From positions 1-33,587 of the forward strand of contig CAMCTP010000001.1 of assembly GCA_945878495.1 (NCBI GenBank): 33,587 bases of DNA. Reading direction: 5' to 3'. Each line of letters begins with the position of its first letter. The first letter of the stretch is position 1. The translations under genes and the position numbers were made by a program. A model generated the notes under the pieces. That model was given only the letters and a program-made list of their open reading frames with translations, was not told where the DNA came from and made no database searches. Below, one piece after another: positions 18,262-26,653 of this stretch. The DNA is from Rickettsia typhi. Its GTDB lineage: Bacteria; Pseudomonadota; Alphaproteobacteria; Rickettsiales; Deianiraeaceae.

Positions 18262-18691
18262 AAATCGTAAAGCAAGATTCGAATATCATATCGAAGAAAC
18301 ATTAGAAGCAGGATTATGCTTAACTGGATCAGAGGTAAAATCTATTCGCTGCAAAAATGTCAGCATACAGGATGCTTTTATTACCTTGAAAAAAGGTGAA
18401 CCATACATCCTAAACATGAAAATTACAAAATACCAACAAGCCTACGAAGCTGAAAATCACGAGCCGAATCGTGACAAAAAAATATTACTTCATAAAAAAC
18501 AAATTGATAAACTATTCGGTAAAAATCAAGAAAAAGGATACACAATAATACCACTTGATATACATCTTCAAAGAGGAAAAATGAAACTCACAATCGCACT
18601 TGCAAAGGGTAAAGCCCTGTACGACAAACGCCAATCAATCAAAGAAAGAGACCTCAAGCGTCAAGAACGAAAACTTGGGGACTTTTTTTGA
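18242..18691 (+). CDS. smpB: SsrA-binding protein SmpB
   Basis: SmpB binds tmRNA and delivers it to stalled ribosomes for trans-translation. Family motifs are NRKARFEYHIEETLEAG, the following LTGSEVKSIR, and IPLDIHLQRGKMKLTIALAKGK. The basic C-terminal tail (KERDLKRQERKLGDFF) is the part that enters the empty mRNA channel. I use the ATG at 18242 (149 residues); a second ATG three codons on is equally plausible. The start lies inside the end of fdxA, so the two are probably translationally coupled. The tmRNA gene itself is not in this window. Confidence 0.92.
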   Translation: MSQMIIENRKARFEYHIEETLEAGLCLTGSEVKSIRCKNVSIQDAFITLKKGEPYILNMKITKYQQAYEAENHEPNRDKKILLHKKQIDKLFGKNQEKGYTIIPLDIHLQRGKMKLTIALAKGKALYDKRQSIKERDLKRQERKLGDFF

Positions 18692-18716
18692 TTATTTTCA
18701 TTTATTAGAAATATAA

Positions 18717-19170
18717 ACATTTTTAGCCAACCAACCTGGTGTTGATATATTTCGATTTAATGGAATTCTTGAATGCAAAAGTTTAAAATCAATATTGCTG
18801 AAAAAAATACAGAGAGTCTTTACCATTTAAAAAAGATTTTTTAAGTCAGCAGTGCAAAACAAAAAAACTTATAGATACAATACTCACCAAATATCAAGAA
18901 GGGGAATTATTGCTATCAATGCAATGTATTAAAATATTAGAATACATGGATGATGTTTTGCTGGATTCAATTTTATCAATTCAAATTCAAGACAGTAAAA
19001 TTACAAATTTTGATAATAAGCAACATTATTCGTTAATTACAAATAGTCTGGCGATAAAAGAAATAAGCGAGCATTTTGCGATGTTAAATCTAGGTAGGGA
19101 ATATTTAATCCACCACTACATCGTCACGCCAGAATTACCGAAAATCAAAAACTTGCTTAAATCTTTATAA
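18717..19170 (+). pseudogene. Degraded ORF of unknown family with a homopolymer frameshift
   Basis: Two overlapping open frames join into one protein-like sequence if one A is removed from the seven-A run at 18801-18807. The first frame (18717-18830) gives NQPGVDIFRFNGILECKS and continues as SLKSILLKK. The second (18802-19170) continues YRESLPFKKDFLSQQCKTKK and runs to NLLKSL at 19170. No ATG, GTG or TTG is found near the N-terminal end, so the front of the gene also seems to be missing. The combined piece, about 150 residues, is helical and Lys/Leu-rich, without motifs I recognise. It follows smpB by 25 bp on the same strand. It may be a decayed gene, or an intact one if the homopolymer length is a sequencing error. 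Confidence 0.45.
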
Positions 19171-19180
19171 CGCTAATTGA

Positions 19181-19256
19181 TGGTGGGTCTGGTAGGAATC
19201 GAACCTACGACCAAGGCGTTATGAGCGCCCTGCTCTAACCGCTGAGCTACAAACCC
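19181..19256 (-). tRNA. tRNA with CAT anticodon (elongator Met or Ile2)
   Basis: On the minus strand the acceptor GGGTTTG / CAGACCC, D arm, anticodon loop CTCATAA, T arm GTAGG-TTCGATT-CCTAC, discriminator A and encoded CCA are all present. It is not the initiator, since it lacks the three G-C pairs below the anticodon loop. The loop sequence is shared by elongator tRNA-Met and by tRNA-Ile2, whose C34 is modified to lysidine. The variable region TTGGTC leans toward Ile2, but I cannot decide by eye. Confidence 0.93.
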
Positions 19257-19283
19257 ATCAAAAACATTTGAATTTACAAAATC

Positions 19284-19637
19284 TTAATTGTCAAGAGTTT
19301 TTTCTCCATGGCTTTTATCTAATATTATATCAGATCTCATTCTAACAGTCGCCTCAGATATTGCATTTGTTGAAATTGGAGAGGTAATATACATTATTAC
19401 AACAAGAAATATAATCTTAAACATTGCACTAAAGTCTCCTTCTGAAGCAAAAATTACACCACATCCAAGCATAATAGCCGGCGATCCAACTAGATCAAAA
19501 ATGCCACCAACATGAACCATTTTAAACGGATCTCTGAATTTCGCAAAACCAAAAATTGCAGTGAACAAAAAATACATCCCAATACCAATCAGACAAAATC
19601 CAAAAATTTTAACAAAATAAGAAACTTCGGTAATCAT
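19284..19637 (-). CDS. mnhG: MnhG/MrpG-like cation antiporter subunit
   Basis: MrpG is a small membrane subunit of multisubunit Na+/H+ antiporters. Three membrane helices are visible: near residues 7-28, 42-60 and 70-92. The family pattern is present: FGFAKFRDPFKMVHVGG (compare GxxRFxDxxxRxHxxG), DLVGSPAIMLGCG, and YITSPISTNAISEAT at the end of the last helix. I start at the ATG at 19637 (117 residues, normal for the family); the longer reading to 19679 would overlap the upstream methyltransferase gene. None of the other Mrp subunits is in this window, so its partners must be elsewhere or absent. It is the last gene of the gdh-methyltransferase-mnhG run. Confidence 0.72.
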   Translation of the reverse strand: MITEVSYFVKIFGFCLIGIGMYFLFTAIFGFAKFRDPFKMVHVGGIFDLVGSPAIMLGCGVIFASEGDFSAMFKIIFLVVIMYITSPISTNAISEATVRMRSDIILDKSHGEKTLDN

Positions 19638-19647
19638 AAAATATAAA

Positions 19648-20298
19648 TTATTTCTCCAAAATAAACATAGCATCATCAACGGAAAGGTTTGGAAATAAAT
19701 TTGCCGAAAATGTTGATTTTATATAACCCTTGTGATTCACATAGCAAGATAGTTTTACTTTTATCTCATTTTTATCGCAAAAGTTTTTAAAATCGTCAAT
19801 CCCAAACGGCGATATATTTCGTGTTGAAAATATATCAGAACCAAGATCAACAAAATCCCAAGTTCCATTGAATAAAAAATGCAATCGATGCTTTAAATTT
19901 GCATAATTTTTTACAATACACCTCACATCCTTAGAATACTTAAAAGCACTCAGTAGTGCCTCATCGGGTCTTGTAAAGTACTCAAGACATTTGTCAAAAA
20001 TAATGGTATCAAAATTCTTTAAAGATTCTGAAATATTATCAAGTGTTTGATTGTTCGATATCGATTTCGATGAATCTTTTGAATTTGAAATTCCAATTCT
20101 TGATATACCAAAACCTCTATCTTGTGCAGTATTAAAAAGATTCTTTCCACAATTGATTGCAAGAATATTAATTTCCGATGTAGCTTTATTAATATCGGGA
20201 AATCTTAATAGCAAATCATCGTATATTTTCTTCTTAGATAAAAAATTTTCCGCAGTAGAGGAAAGTAATGAATCCGTAAAGCCTTTTACAATCGACAT
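19648..20298 (-). CDS. MetW-like SAM-dependent methyltransferase, degenerate
   Basis: It looks like a class I methyltransferase with weak motifs: ILAINCGKNLF in place of motif I (L-D-x-G-C-G-x-G) and FDTIIFDKCLEYFTRPDEAL in place of the post-motif strand F-D-x-V-x-x-x-x-x-L-E-H. The region NLKHRLHFLFNGTW followed by a DDFKNFCDKNEIKV helix matches the layout of MetW-like proteins. The glycines of the SAM loop are mostly replaced, so binding of the cofactor is uncertain. The length of 216 is normal for the group. Its start overlaps the end of the glutamate dehydrogenase gene by 13 bp and its stop is 10 bp before mnhG. The substrate is unknown. Confidence 0.55.
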   Translation of the reverse strand: MSIVKGFTDSLLSSTAENFLSKKKIYDDLLLRFPDINKATSEINILAINCGKNLFNTAQDRGFGISRIGISNSKDSSKSISNNQTLDNISESLKNFDTIIFDKCLEYFTRPDEALLSAFKYSKDVRCIVKNYANLKHRLHFLFNGTWDFVDLGSDIFSTRNISPFGIDDFKNFCDKNEIKVKLSCYVNHKGYIKSTFSANLFPNLSVDDAMFILEK

Positions 20299-23021
20299 AT
20301 TTCATTCATAATTTGAATACAATGATCATTCTTCTTTACAAGATCATCATATTTTACTTCAAACAACTCCAAAGATTTTTTAGCAACAGTATCTGAACTA
20401 TCCGCTTTACTGCAAATCATAAACATAGCATTTACAGCATTAGATAACGATTTTAAAACCACAGCATTCGACTCTGACCAACCAGATATCATAGCCTTAT
20501 AAACTTCAGACATTAAAACCTTGAGCCATTTTCCATAAGCTTTTACCACATGCCATGAATCAGCAAAATTGGCAACATTGCCAGAATTAATCAACTTCAA
20601 CCCCGTGAAAATCATCGGTGATAATTTCATCAATTTTAATCCAGCCGTATATTCGGAATCAAAACAGCAAGATGATTTTACATCGCTACAACAATCACCT
20701 TTAATAATAGATTTTAAATCCCCAAAAGATGAATTCAACGATAAAATCAAACTATCAAGCGATCTATCCAAGTCTACATTTGCATTAATCATAAGAATTG
20801 TTACAAGCAAAGCATCCTGCAATTTTTTAACCGCAGCTGCCTGCTGATCAAAAGATACTATAAAATCCTGTGAATACGCTATATCAAATAATTTTTCAGC
20901 TCCAAATATCTCATTTGCAACATAATAAGCCTTGATAATTTTCGATAAATCAAGGTTAAGCTTCATGCAATAAGATATATTCGCTAAACCAAAAAAGTCC
21001 ACAAATCGATTTACAATCCCTGCCGCAACTATGTTCGACTTAATTGGATGATTCAATATTTCACCATCAAATCTTCCACATGTCATCTCCTTTGGAAAAT
21101 ATAAAAATAATATATTTTTCTCAAAATATTTATCAGATAAAAGATCATTCATGCTAATCAATTTCTGCTTTAAATAAAGTTTTGTATGACTTAAAAGAAC
21201 ACAAATATCGCTTCTTGAGGCAGAATTTGCGCCGCTTTTCTCAAGCTCAGCGAGCTCCTCTGGTGATTTCACCTGCTGAACCTTGGTATCTAAAATACCA
21301 TTTTTTTCAAGATTTGCAATCAACTCGATATATCCTTTTGAATCCTCTGCCAATCTTTTTGAAGCTATGCCAATTAATTTTGATTGCAGATAATTCTCTT
21401 CAAGAACCAAATCAACAACTGAATTTTTCATTGACAAAATAAGCGATTTATAGTCTTCCGAAGTGAGGTTTTTGGAATTGTTTAGCGCTATTTTAAGATT
21501 AACCTCTCTATCCGAACAAGCAACACCTGCCGAATTATCAATAGAATCCATATTGATTTTTACACCCTTGAAACTCCCTTCTATTCTGCCTTTTTGAGTA
21601 ACTCCAACATTTCCACCTTCAGCAAAAACCTTGGCATTAATTTCATTGCCATTAACCCTGATTGAATCATTAAATTTATCTTTTGCCTCCTGATGAGACT
21701 CTTGCTCCGCTTTAACAAATGTACCAATTCCTCCATTCCATATCAAATCAACATTAAGCTTTAGTGCTTTGTTAATTAAAACTTCAGGATTTATACTTGC
21801 AACATTTTCATCAATCCCAAATAAATTTCTAATTTGATCATTCAAAACAACATCACCTCCAAATCTATCAAAAACTCCACCTCCAAGGCTTATTGTGCTC
21901 TTATCATAATCCGACCATTGCAGTTTTGGATTTGCAAACATTTTAACTCTTGCAGATTTTGATTTCTCAATATCTGGATTCGGATCTATAAATAAATGCT
22001 TATGATTAAAAGCAAAAACAAGTTTTAATTTTGGAAAAAGCAACATTCCGTTTCCAAAAACATCCCCAGACATATCACCTATTCCAACTGCCATAATTTC
22101 ATCTTTTTCGGCATTAATTCCAAGTTCATAAAAAGAATTCCTAGAACACATATATGCTCCTCTTGAAGTAATACCAAGATCTTTATGAGAATATCCGTTA
22201 CTTCCACCAGATGCAAAAGCATCTTTTAACCAAAAATTATTCTCTGCAGAAACAATATTAGCTATGTCTGAAAACGATGCAGTACCCTTATCGGCAGCCA
22301 CAACTAAATATTTATCAAAATTATCGTATTTTATAGCAATCTCTTTTTTAACTCCATCTATCTCGTTGTCAGTCAACTCCAAAAGAGCATTTACAAATTT
22401 TACATAGCAACTTTTTGTAAAATCTAACTGCAATTCCTGAGCGATATTTTTCTCCTTAATATACAAACAAGCCTTTGCGCCTGATGGTGTAATTATTACA
22501 TTTTTTAATATTTGAGCCTTAACCAAACCAAGATTTTCCGTTCTGTAATCAGATCTGTCTGAAATTCTAAATCCTCCTCTTGCAATCGCATCACCCCTAA
22601 TGTGAACCCCTTCAAATTCATCGTTATATACAAAAATTTCAGCAAAAGGTACGGGCTTTGGCAGATTTTTTATTTCCGAGGGTTTTAATTTAAAAGATAT
22701 ACAATCAATTTCCTTATTATAAAAATTTGTTCTAACTATCGCATCAATTATATCACATAAAATTTCGGTAAATTTTACATTTTTTTCTTTACTTCTTAAA
22801 TCTATAACGCACTCATCAGATAAACTTTTATTCAAAGTCTCAGGATTAAATTTCAATGAAAAACATTTTAATAGTTGGTTTGAAAATACAGTATTTTGTA
22901 ATAAAAATTCACTTATTTCACCAGAGAAATCCGAACTTATTTGCGCATAATATGAACATATGGTCTCGATCAAGGCCGCGTCATCTTTAATAAAATTACT
23001 TGGTTTTATAAGACTTTTCAT
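20286..23021 (-). CDS. gdh: NAD-specific glutamate dehydrogenase, short form
   Basis: It converts glutamate to 2-oxoglutarate and ammonium with NAD+, feeding the TCA cycle; glutamate is a main carbon source in many Rickettsiales. The catalytic core is unmistakable: HIRGDAIARGGFRISDRSDY and VKAQILKNVIITPSGAK near residues 140-190, the ADKGTASFSDIAN block, DAFASGGSNGYSHKDLGIT, GIGDMSGDVFGNGMLLFPK, and the C-terminal-domain block GGNVGVTQKGRIEGS. The product is 911 residues, whereas the large NAD-GDHs are about 1000-1050 or 1500-1650. The missing part is N-terminal: the ATG at 23021 starts about 130 residues before the catalytic core, so the regulatory N-terminal region is largely gone. The cysteine-bearing CCSDVKSSCCF insert near residue 770 is an oddity. 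Overlaps the methyltransferase gene by 13 bp. Confidence 0.93.
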   Translation of the reverse strand: MKSLIKPSNFIKDDAALIETICSYYAQISSDFSGEISEFLLQNTVFSNQLLKCFSLKFNPETLNKSLSDECVIDLRSKEKNVKFTEILCDIIDAIVRTNFYNKEIDCISFKLKPSEIKNLPKPVPFAEIFVYNDEFEGVHIRGDAIARGGFRISDRSDYRTENLGLVKAQILKNVIITPSGAKACLYIKEKNIAQELQLDFTKSCYVKFVNALLELTDNEIDGVKKEIAIKYDNFDKYLVVAADKGTASFSDIANIVSAENNFWLKDAFASGGSNGYSHKDLGITSRGAYMCSRNSFYELGINAEKDEIMAVGIGDMSGDVFGNGMLLFPKLKLVFAFNHKHLFIDPNPDIEKSKSARVKMFANPKLQWSDYDKSTISLGGGVFDRFGGDVVLNDQIRNLFGIDENVASINPEVLINKALKLNVDLIWNGGIGTFVKAEQESHQEAKDKFNDSIRVNGNEINAKVFAEGGNVGVTQKGRIEGSFKGVKINMDSIDNSAGVACSDREVNLKIALNNSKNLTSEDYKSLILSMKNSVVDLVLEENYLQSKLIGIASKRLAEDSKGYIELIANLEKNGILDTKVQQVKSPEELAELEKSGANSASRSDICVLLSHTKLYLKQKLISMNDLLSDKYFEKNILFLYFPKEMTCGRFDGEILNHPIKSNIVAAGIVNRFVDFFGLANISYCMKLNLDLSKIIKAYYVANEIFGAEKLFDIAYSQDFIVSFDQQAAAVKKLQDALLVTILMINANVDLDRSLDSLILSLNSSFGDLKSIIKGDCCSDVKSSCCFDSEYTAGLKLMKLSPMIFTGLKLINSGNVANFADSWHVVKAYGKWLKVLMSEVYKAMISGWSESNAVVLKSLSNAVNAMFMICSKADSSDTVAKKSLELFEVKYDDLVKKNDHCIQIMNEICRL

Positions 23022-23106
23022 ACAAAATAAGATTCATTCATTAATAATAGCCAGAAATTTTATTTACAAGTAAAAAAGTTATATATTTCATAGGCTAAAA
23101 AAATAG

Positions 23107-23134
23107 TTGACAATTATTTTTCAAAACTTATGAA
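23107..23134 (+). promoter_or_regulatory. rplU promoter
   Basis: TTGACA (23107-23112) and TATGAA (23129-23134) are separated by 16 bp. Transcription would begin near 23141, leaving a leader of about 17 nt before the ATG at 23158. It rules out the earlier ATG at 23134, which lies inside the -10 box. Confidence 0.6.
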
Positions 23135-23157
23135 TGGTAATCTTTACTAAACAATAT

Positions 23158-23472
23158 ATGAAATTTGCAATAGTAGCAACATGCGGAAGACAATACAAAT
23201 TCGATGAAAATTGCACAGTTGTTCTTGATAGAATGAACTCTCTAAACGTTGGAGACCAAATTACATTCTCCGGAAACGATGTTGTTGTTGTTGGCGATGA
23301 AAATGAAATCAACGATGCAAACAACGCTGTTGTTATAGCTGAAGTTCTTGAGCAATTTAGAGGAGAAAAAATAAAAATCTTCAAAAAAAGAAGAAGAAAA
23401 CACTATGATAAATGCACTGGACACAGACAAGACTACACAAGAGTTCTTGTAAAAAGCATAACTAATAATTAA
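23158..23472 (+). CDS. rplU: 50S ribosomal protein L21
   Basis: L21 binds 23S rRNA. MKFAIVATCGRQYKFDENC matches the usual start (M-x-A-V-I-x-T-G-G-K-Q-Y), and KIFKKRRRKHYDKCTGHRQDYTRVLV is the conserved C-terminal rRNA-binding stretch. The length is 104 residues. I use the ATG at 23158, since the upstream ATG at 23134 falls in the promoter. L21 is normally followed by rpmA (L27); here clpB comes next and rpmA is not in the window. The short leader holds no Shine-Dalgarno-like sequence. Confidence 0.95.
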   Translation: MKFAIVATCGRQYKFDENCTVVLDRMNSLNVGDQITFSGNDVVVVGDENEINDANNAVVIAEVLEQFRGEKIKIFKKRRRKHYDKCTGHRQDYTRVLVKSITNN

Positions 23473-23476
23473 TTCA

Positions 23477-23507
23477 CTTGAATTTCTAAAACAAACCGTT
23501 ATATAAT
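23477..23507 (+). promoter_or_regulatory. clpB promoter, possibly heat-shock type
   Basis: TTGAAT (23478-23483) and a perfect TATAAT (23502-23507) are 18 bp apart. The overlapping CTTGAA plus CCGTTATAT (23496 on) also resembles a sigma-32 promoter (CTTGAA, about 13 bp, CCccATnT). The predicted start near 23514 gives a leader of about 13 nt. Confidence 0.5.
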
Positions 23508-23526
23508 AGATATATCTTAATACAAT

Positions 23527-26112
23527 ATGTCTATTAATTTCGAGAAATACACAACTGCATCAAAAACAACAATACAATCTGCTATAAATGCAGCGATATC
23601 AATGCAGCACACTTCCGTGAGCCCTGAACACATAATACATGCAATGATATCCGAAGATAAATCTTTTATCGGATCTCTTATAAAATCCGCAGGTTCAAAT
23701 TTATCCCTAATAAACGATAAAATCAATGAACTTTTATCAAACAATCCCACCCTTCACCATCAACATGGATCGCAGCCGACATTGTCACGAGAATCAACGG
23801 CAATACTACTGGAGGCTGAAAAAATTTCAAAAATCAGCGGTGATGAATTTATAACGCAAGAGAGAATTTTACAAGGAATGTTGTCTGCAAAAACATCGCA
23901 AATCTCAAAGCTCCTTCAATCATGCGGATTGACAAATGAAAAACTAAATAATGCAATAAACGAACTAAGACAGGGAAAATCCGCAAACTCAGAGGACTCT
24001 GAAAATTCATACAATGCACTAAAAAAATACACTAGAAATCTAACCGAACTTGCGAAAAATGGTAAAATAGATCCGGTCATCGGTCGTGATGAAGAAATAA
24101 GACGAACGGTTCAAGTCTTATTAAGAAGAAGTAAAAATAATCCTCTTCTCATCGGTGAACCTGGGGTTGGAAAAACTGCAATAGTTGAAGGACTTGCAAT
24201 GCGAATATTTCAAGGCGATGTACCCGAAAACCTCAAAAATAAAACCATCCTCGAACTTGATATGGCCTTGGTTGTAGCTGGTGCAAAATACCGAGGTGAG
24301 TTCGAAGAAAGATTCAAGGCTATTATTAACGAAGTTGAAAAAAGCAACGGAGAAATAATACTATTTATCGATGAAATACATGTTTTAATGGGAGCCGGAG
24401 CAACCGGTGGGGCAATGGATGCCTCAAATATGTTAAAACCTGCTATGGCTCGTGGAGATATAGCCTGCATAGGCGCAACAACCCTTGCTGAATACAAAAA
24501 ATATATTGAAAAAGATGCTGCTTTTGCAAGAAGACTTCAGACTGTATTCATATCACAACCAACGGTTCTAGATACAATTACAATACTTCGTGGAATAAAA
24601 AATAAATACGAAACCCATCATGGAATAAGAATTTCGGACAACGCAATCATAGCTGCGGCAACTATGTCTGATAAATATATTACCGATAGATTTCTTCCCG
24701 ACAAAGCAATAGATCTAATTGATGAGGCATGCTCAAGATTAAAAATGGAAATCAATAGCACGCCAGAAGCGGTTGATGACCTAGCAAGAAAAATAATAAA
24801 TCTTCAAATTGAAATAGAATCTTTAAAAGTTGAAACCGATGTAAATTCGCAAAAAAGACTTGAAATAGCAAAATCTGAACTACTAAAAAACCAACATGAA
24901 TTCAATGAAATGAAGGATAAATACGAGCAAGAAAAGAAAGCGGTGAATCTAGCAAAAATACTAAAACAAAAACTTGATGCTGCAAAATTTGAACTCCAAA
25001 CAAGCCAAAAAAGCGGTGATCTTGCAAAAGCCGGTGAATTAACCTATTCTGTCATCCCAAATCTAGAAAAGCAAATCCTAGATCTTGAAAGCCAAAACGA
25101 CCAGCTATCAATGATAAAAGAAACGATAACATCTGAAGAGATTGCCAGCGTTGTTGCAAAAATGACTGGAATACCAGTTGAGAAAATGATCGCTTCCGAA
25201 AGAGAAAAAATAATGAACATAGAAAATTTCCTTAAAAATAGAGTGATAGGACAAGACGAAGTTATCAACAGCGTAGCAAATGCCATCAAAAGATCAAAAT
25301 CAGGATTATCAACAGGCAATAAACCTATAGGATCCTTTTTATTCCTAGGGCCGACAGGAGTTGGTAAAACTGAATTAACAAAATCCATAGCTGAATTCCT
25401 ATTCAACGACAAAAAAGCTATGCTGAGAATCGATATGTCGGAGTACATGGAAAAACATGCAGTATCAAAATTAATAGGTTCTCCCCCGGGTTATGTCGGA
25501 TATGAAGAAGGTGGAATATTGACCGAAAGCGTTAGAAGGAGAACATATCAAGTCATCTTATTAGACGAAGTTGAAAAAGCTCATCCAGATGTATTCAACA
25601 TATTACTTCAGCTTTTAGATGATGGAAGATTGACCGATTCACAAGGTAAAACAGTAGATTTTTCAAATACAATTGTTATACTAACCTCAAACCTTGGATC
25701 TGAATTTATCGTAAAAGGTATAAATTTTGAAGACTCAAAAGCTCAAATTATGCAGGCTGTGCTAAAATTCTTTAGACCTGAATTTGTCAATAGACTTGAC
25801 GAGGTTTTGATTTTTAACCGACTAAAACAAGAAAATATAAAAGATATAATAGAAATCCAAATCGAAGAATTGAAAAAAATTGCCAAAACTCAAGATATAA
25901 ATATATCGGTATCTGGAAAGGTTATCGACATGCTTGCTGAAAATGGTTTTGATGAAAATTTCGGAGCAAGACCAGTAAAACGTTTGATTCAAAAAACCAT
26001 ATACAACAAACTGTCAGATGCAATATTATCAGGATCGATAAAATCAGGCGACAATATCGGTGTTGGAATTAAAGATCAAGAAATTATAATAGGAAAATTG
26101 AAAAGCCAATAA
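23527..26112 (+). CDS. clpB: Protein disaggregase ClpB
   Basis: ClpB is a hexameric AAA+ unfoldase that works with DnaK to rescue aggregated protein. The N-domain (about residues 1-145) is followed by the first ATPase with GEPGVGKTAIVEGLA (Walker A, about 208-216) and IILFIDEIH (Walker B), the coiled-coil middle domain (about 400-525), and the second ATPase with GPTGVGKTELTKSIAE (about 607-615), VILLDEVEKAHPDVFN and the sensor-2 motif GARPVKRLIQ. The length of 861 is standard. There is no internal truncation and no ClpP-binding loop, consistent with ClpB rather than ClpA or ClpC. It converges on zapA with a one-base gap. Confidence 0.98.
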   Translation: MSINFEKYTTASKTTIQSAINAAISMQHTSVSPEHIIHAMISEDKSFIGSLIKSAGSNLSLINDKINELLSNNPTLHHQHGSQPTLSRESTAILLEAEKISKISGDEFITQERILQGMLSAKTSQISKLLQSCGLTNEKLNNAINELRQGKSANSEDSENSYNALKKYTRNLTELAKNGKIDPVIGRDEEIRRTVQVLLRRSKNNPLLIGEPGVGKTAIVEGLAMRIFQGDVPENLKNKTILELDMALVVAGAKYRGEFEERFKAIINEVEKSNGEIILFIDEIHVLMGAGATGGAMDASNMLKPAMARGDIACIGATTLAEYKKYIEKDAAFARRLQTVFISQPTVLDTITILRGIKNKYETHHGIRISDNAIIAAATMSDKYITDRFLPDKAIDLIDEACSRLKMEINSTPEAVDDLARKIINLQIEIESLKVETDVNSQKRLEIAKSELLKNQHEFNEMKDKYEQEKKAVNLAKILKQKLDAAKFELQTSQKSGDLAKAGELTYSVIPNLEKQILDLESQNDQLSMIKETITSEEIASVVAKMTGIPVEKMIASEREKIMNIENFLKNRVIGQDEVINSVANAIKRSKSGLSTGNKPIGSFLFLGPTGVGKTELTKSIAEFLFNDKKAMLRIDMSEYMEKHAVSKLIGSPPGYVGYEEGGILTESVRRRTYQVILLDEVEKAHPDVFNILLQLLDDGRLTDSQGKTVDFSNTIVILTSNLGSEFIVKGINFEDSKAQIMQAVLKFFRPEFVNRLDEVLIFNRLKQENIKDIIEIQIEELKKIAKTQDINISVSGKVIDMLAENGFDENFGARPVKRLIQKTIYNKLSDAILSGSIKSGDNIGVGIKDQEIIIGKLKSQ

Positions 26113-26113
26113 T

Positions 26114-26554
26114 CTACTTTACCTTGCGAACATTTTCCTCAATTTCGCATATTTTGGAAAGCATGCTTTCAATGACATACCGTGATATTAAAATCCTGTC
26201 ATCCTCAAAAAGATCATTCTTTATTTCAGTTGTTCGCTCTTTTATTGTAATCGTTTCGTTTGTTGCTGTAGAAAACTCAACTTCTTCATCGGCGGCAACT
26301 TGAGCTGGAATTTCATTGCCAATAATAGGCTTCAAAGCTTCATTATCTGCTTTTTTCGACAAATCTTCAATCTCACCAATCATTAGAATTGATGTCAAAA
26401 CAATTGCCGTTTGATTATCAATTCCATCAATACTTCTAGTCAGAGAATTAACCCTTTTATTTAATTCTAGTCCATATTTTTTTATCGCATGACTTGAGTT
26501 TTCATCACATTCAATCGAAAAAATTCTCTGCCCAATTGGTATATCAACTTTCAT
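26114..26554 (-). CDS. zapA: Cell division protein ZapA-like
   Basis: ZapA promotes bundling of FtsZ filaments at the division site. The N-terminal ZapA globular head is recognisable: MKVDIPIGQRIFSIECDEN (compare V-x-I-x-I-x-G-R-x-Y-x-I-x-C), then helices ending in TAIVLTSILMIGEIEDL. A variable acidic linker (AADEEVEFSTATNETITIK) leads to a C-terminal helix (SMLSKICEIEENVRKV) that could form the coiled coil. At 146 residues it is longer than E. coli ZapA (109) but in the alphaproteobacterial range. An AAGAG sits 4 nt before the ATG, the nearest thing to a Shine-Dalgarno sequence in this window, but it is weak and may be chance. Confidence 0.75.
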   Translation of the reverse strand: MKVDIPIGQRIFSIECDENSSHAIKKYGLELNKRVNSLTRSIDGIDNQTAIVLTSILMIGEIEDLSKKADNEALKPIIGNEIPAQVAADEEVEFSTATNETITIKERTTEIKNDLFEDDRILISRYVIESMLSKICEIEENVRKVK

Positions 26555-26653
26555 TTGCTCTTAAAATCTAAAATATATTTTTTACTTTAGACATTATAAA
26601 ATGCCTTGTAAATCTACTAGAAATGAACTTTTATTTAAAGTCAAAAGAAATTT

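Noticed and set aside
19638..19655. GGAG upstream of mnhG as a Shine-Dalgarno site
   Set aside because: It is about 16 nt from the ATG, too far, and forms part of the last codons of the preceding gene.
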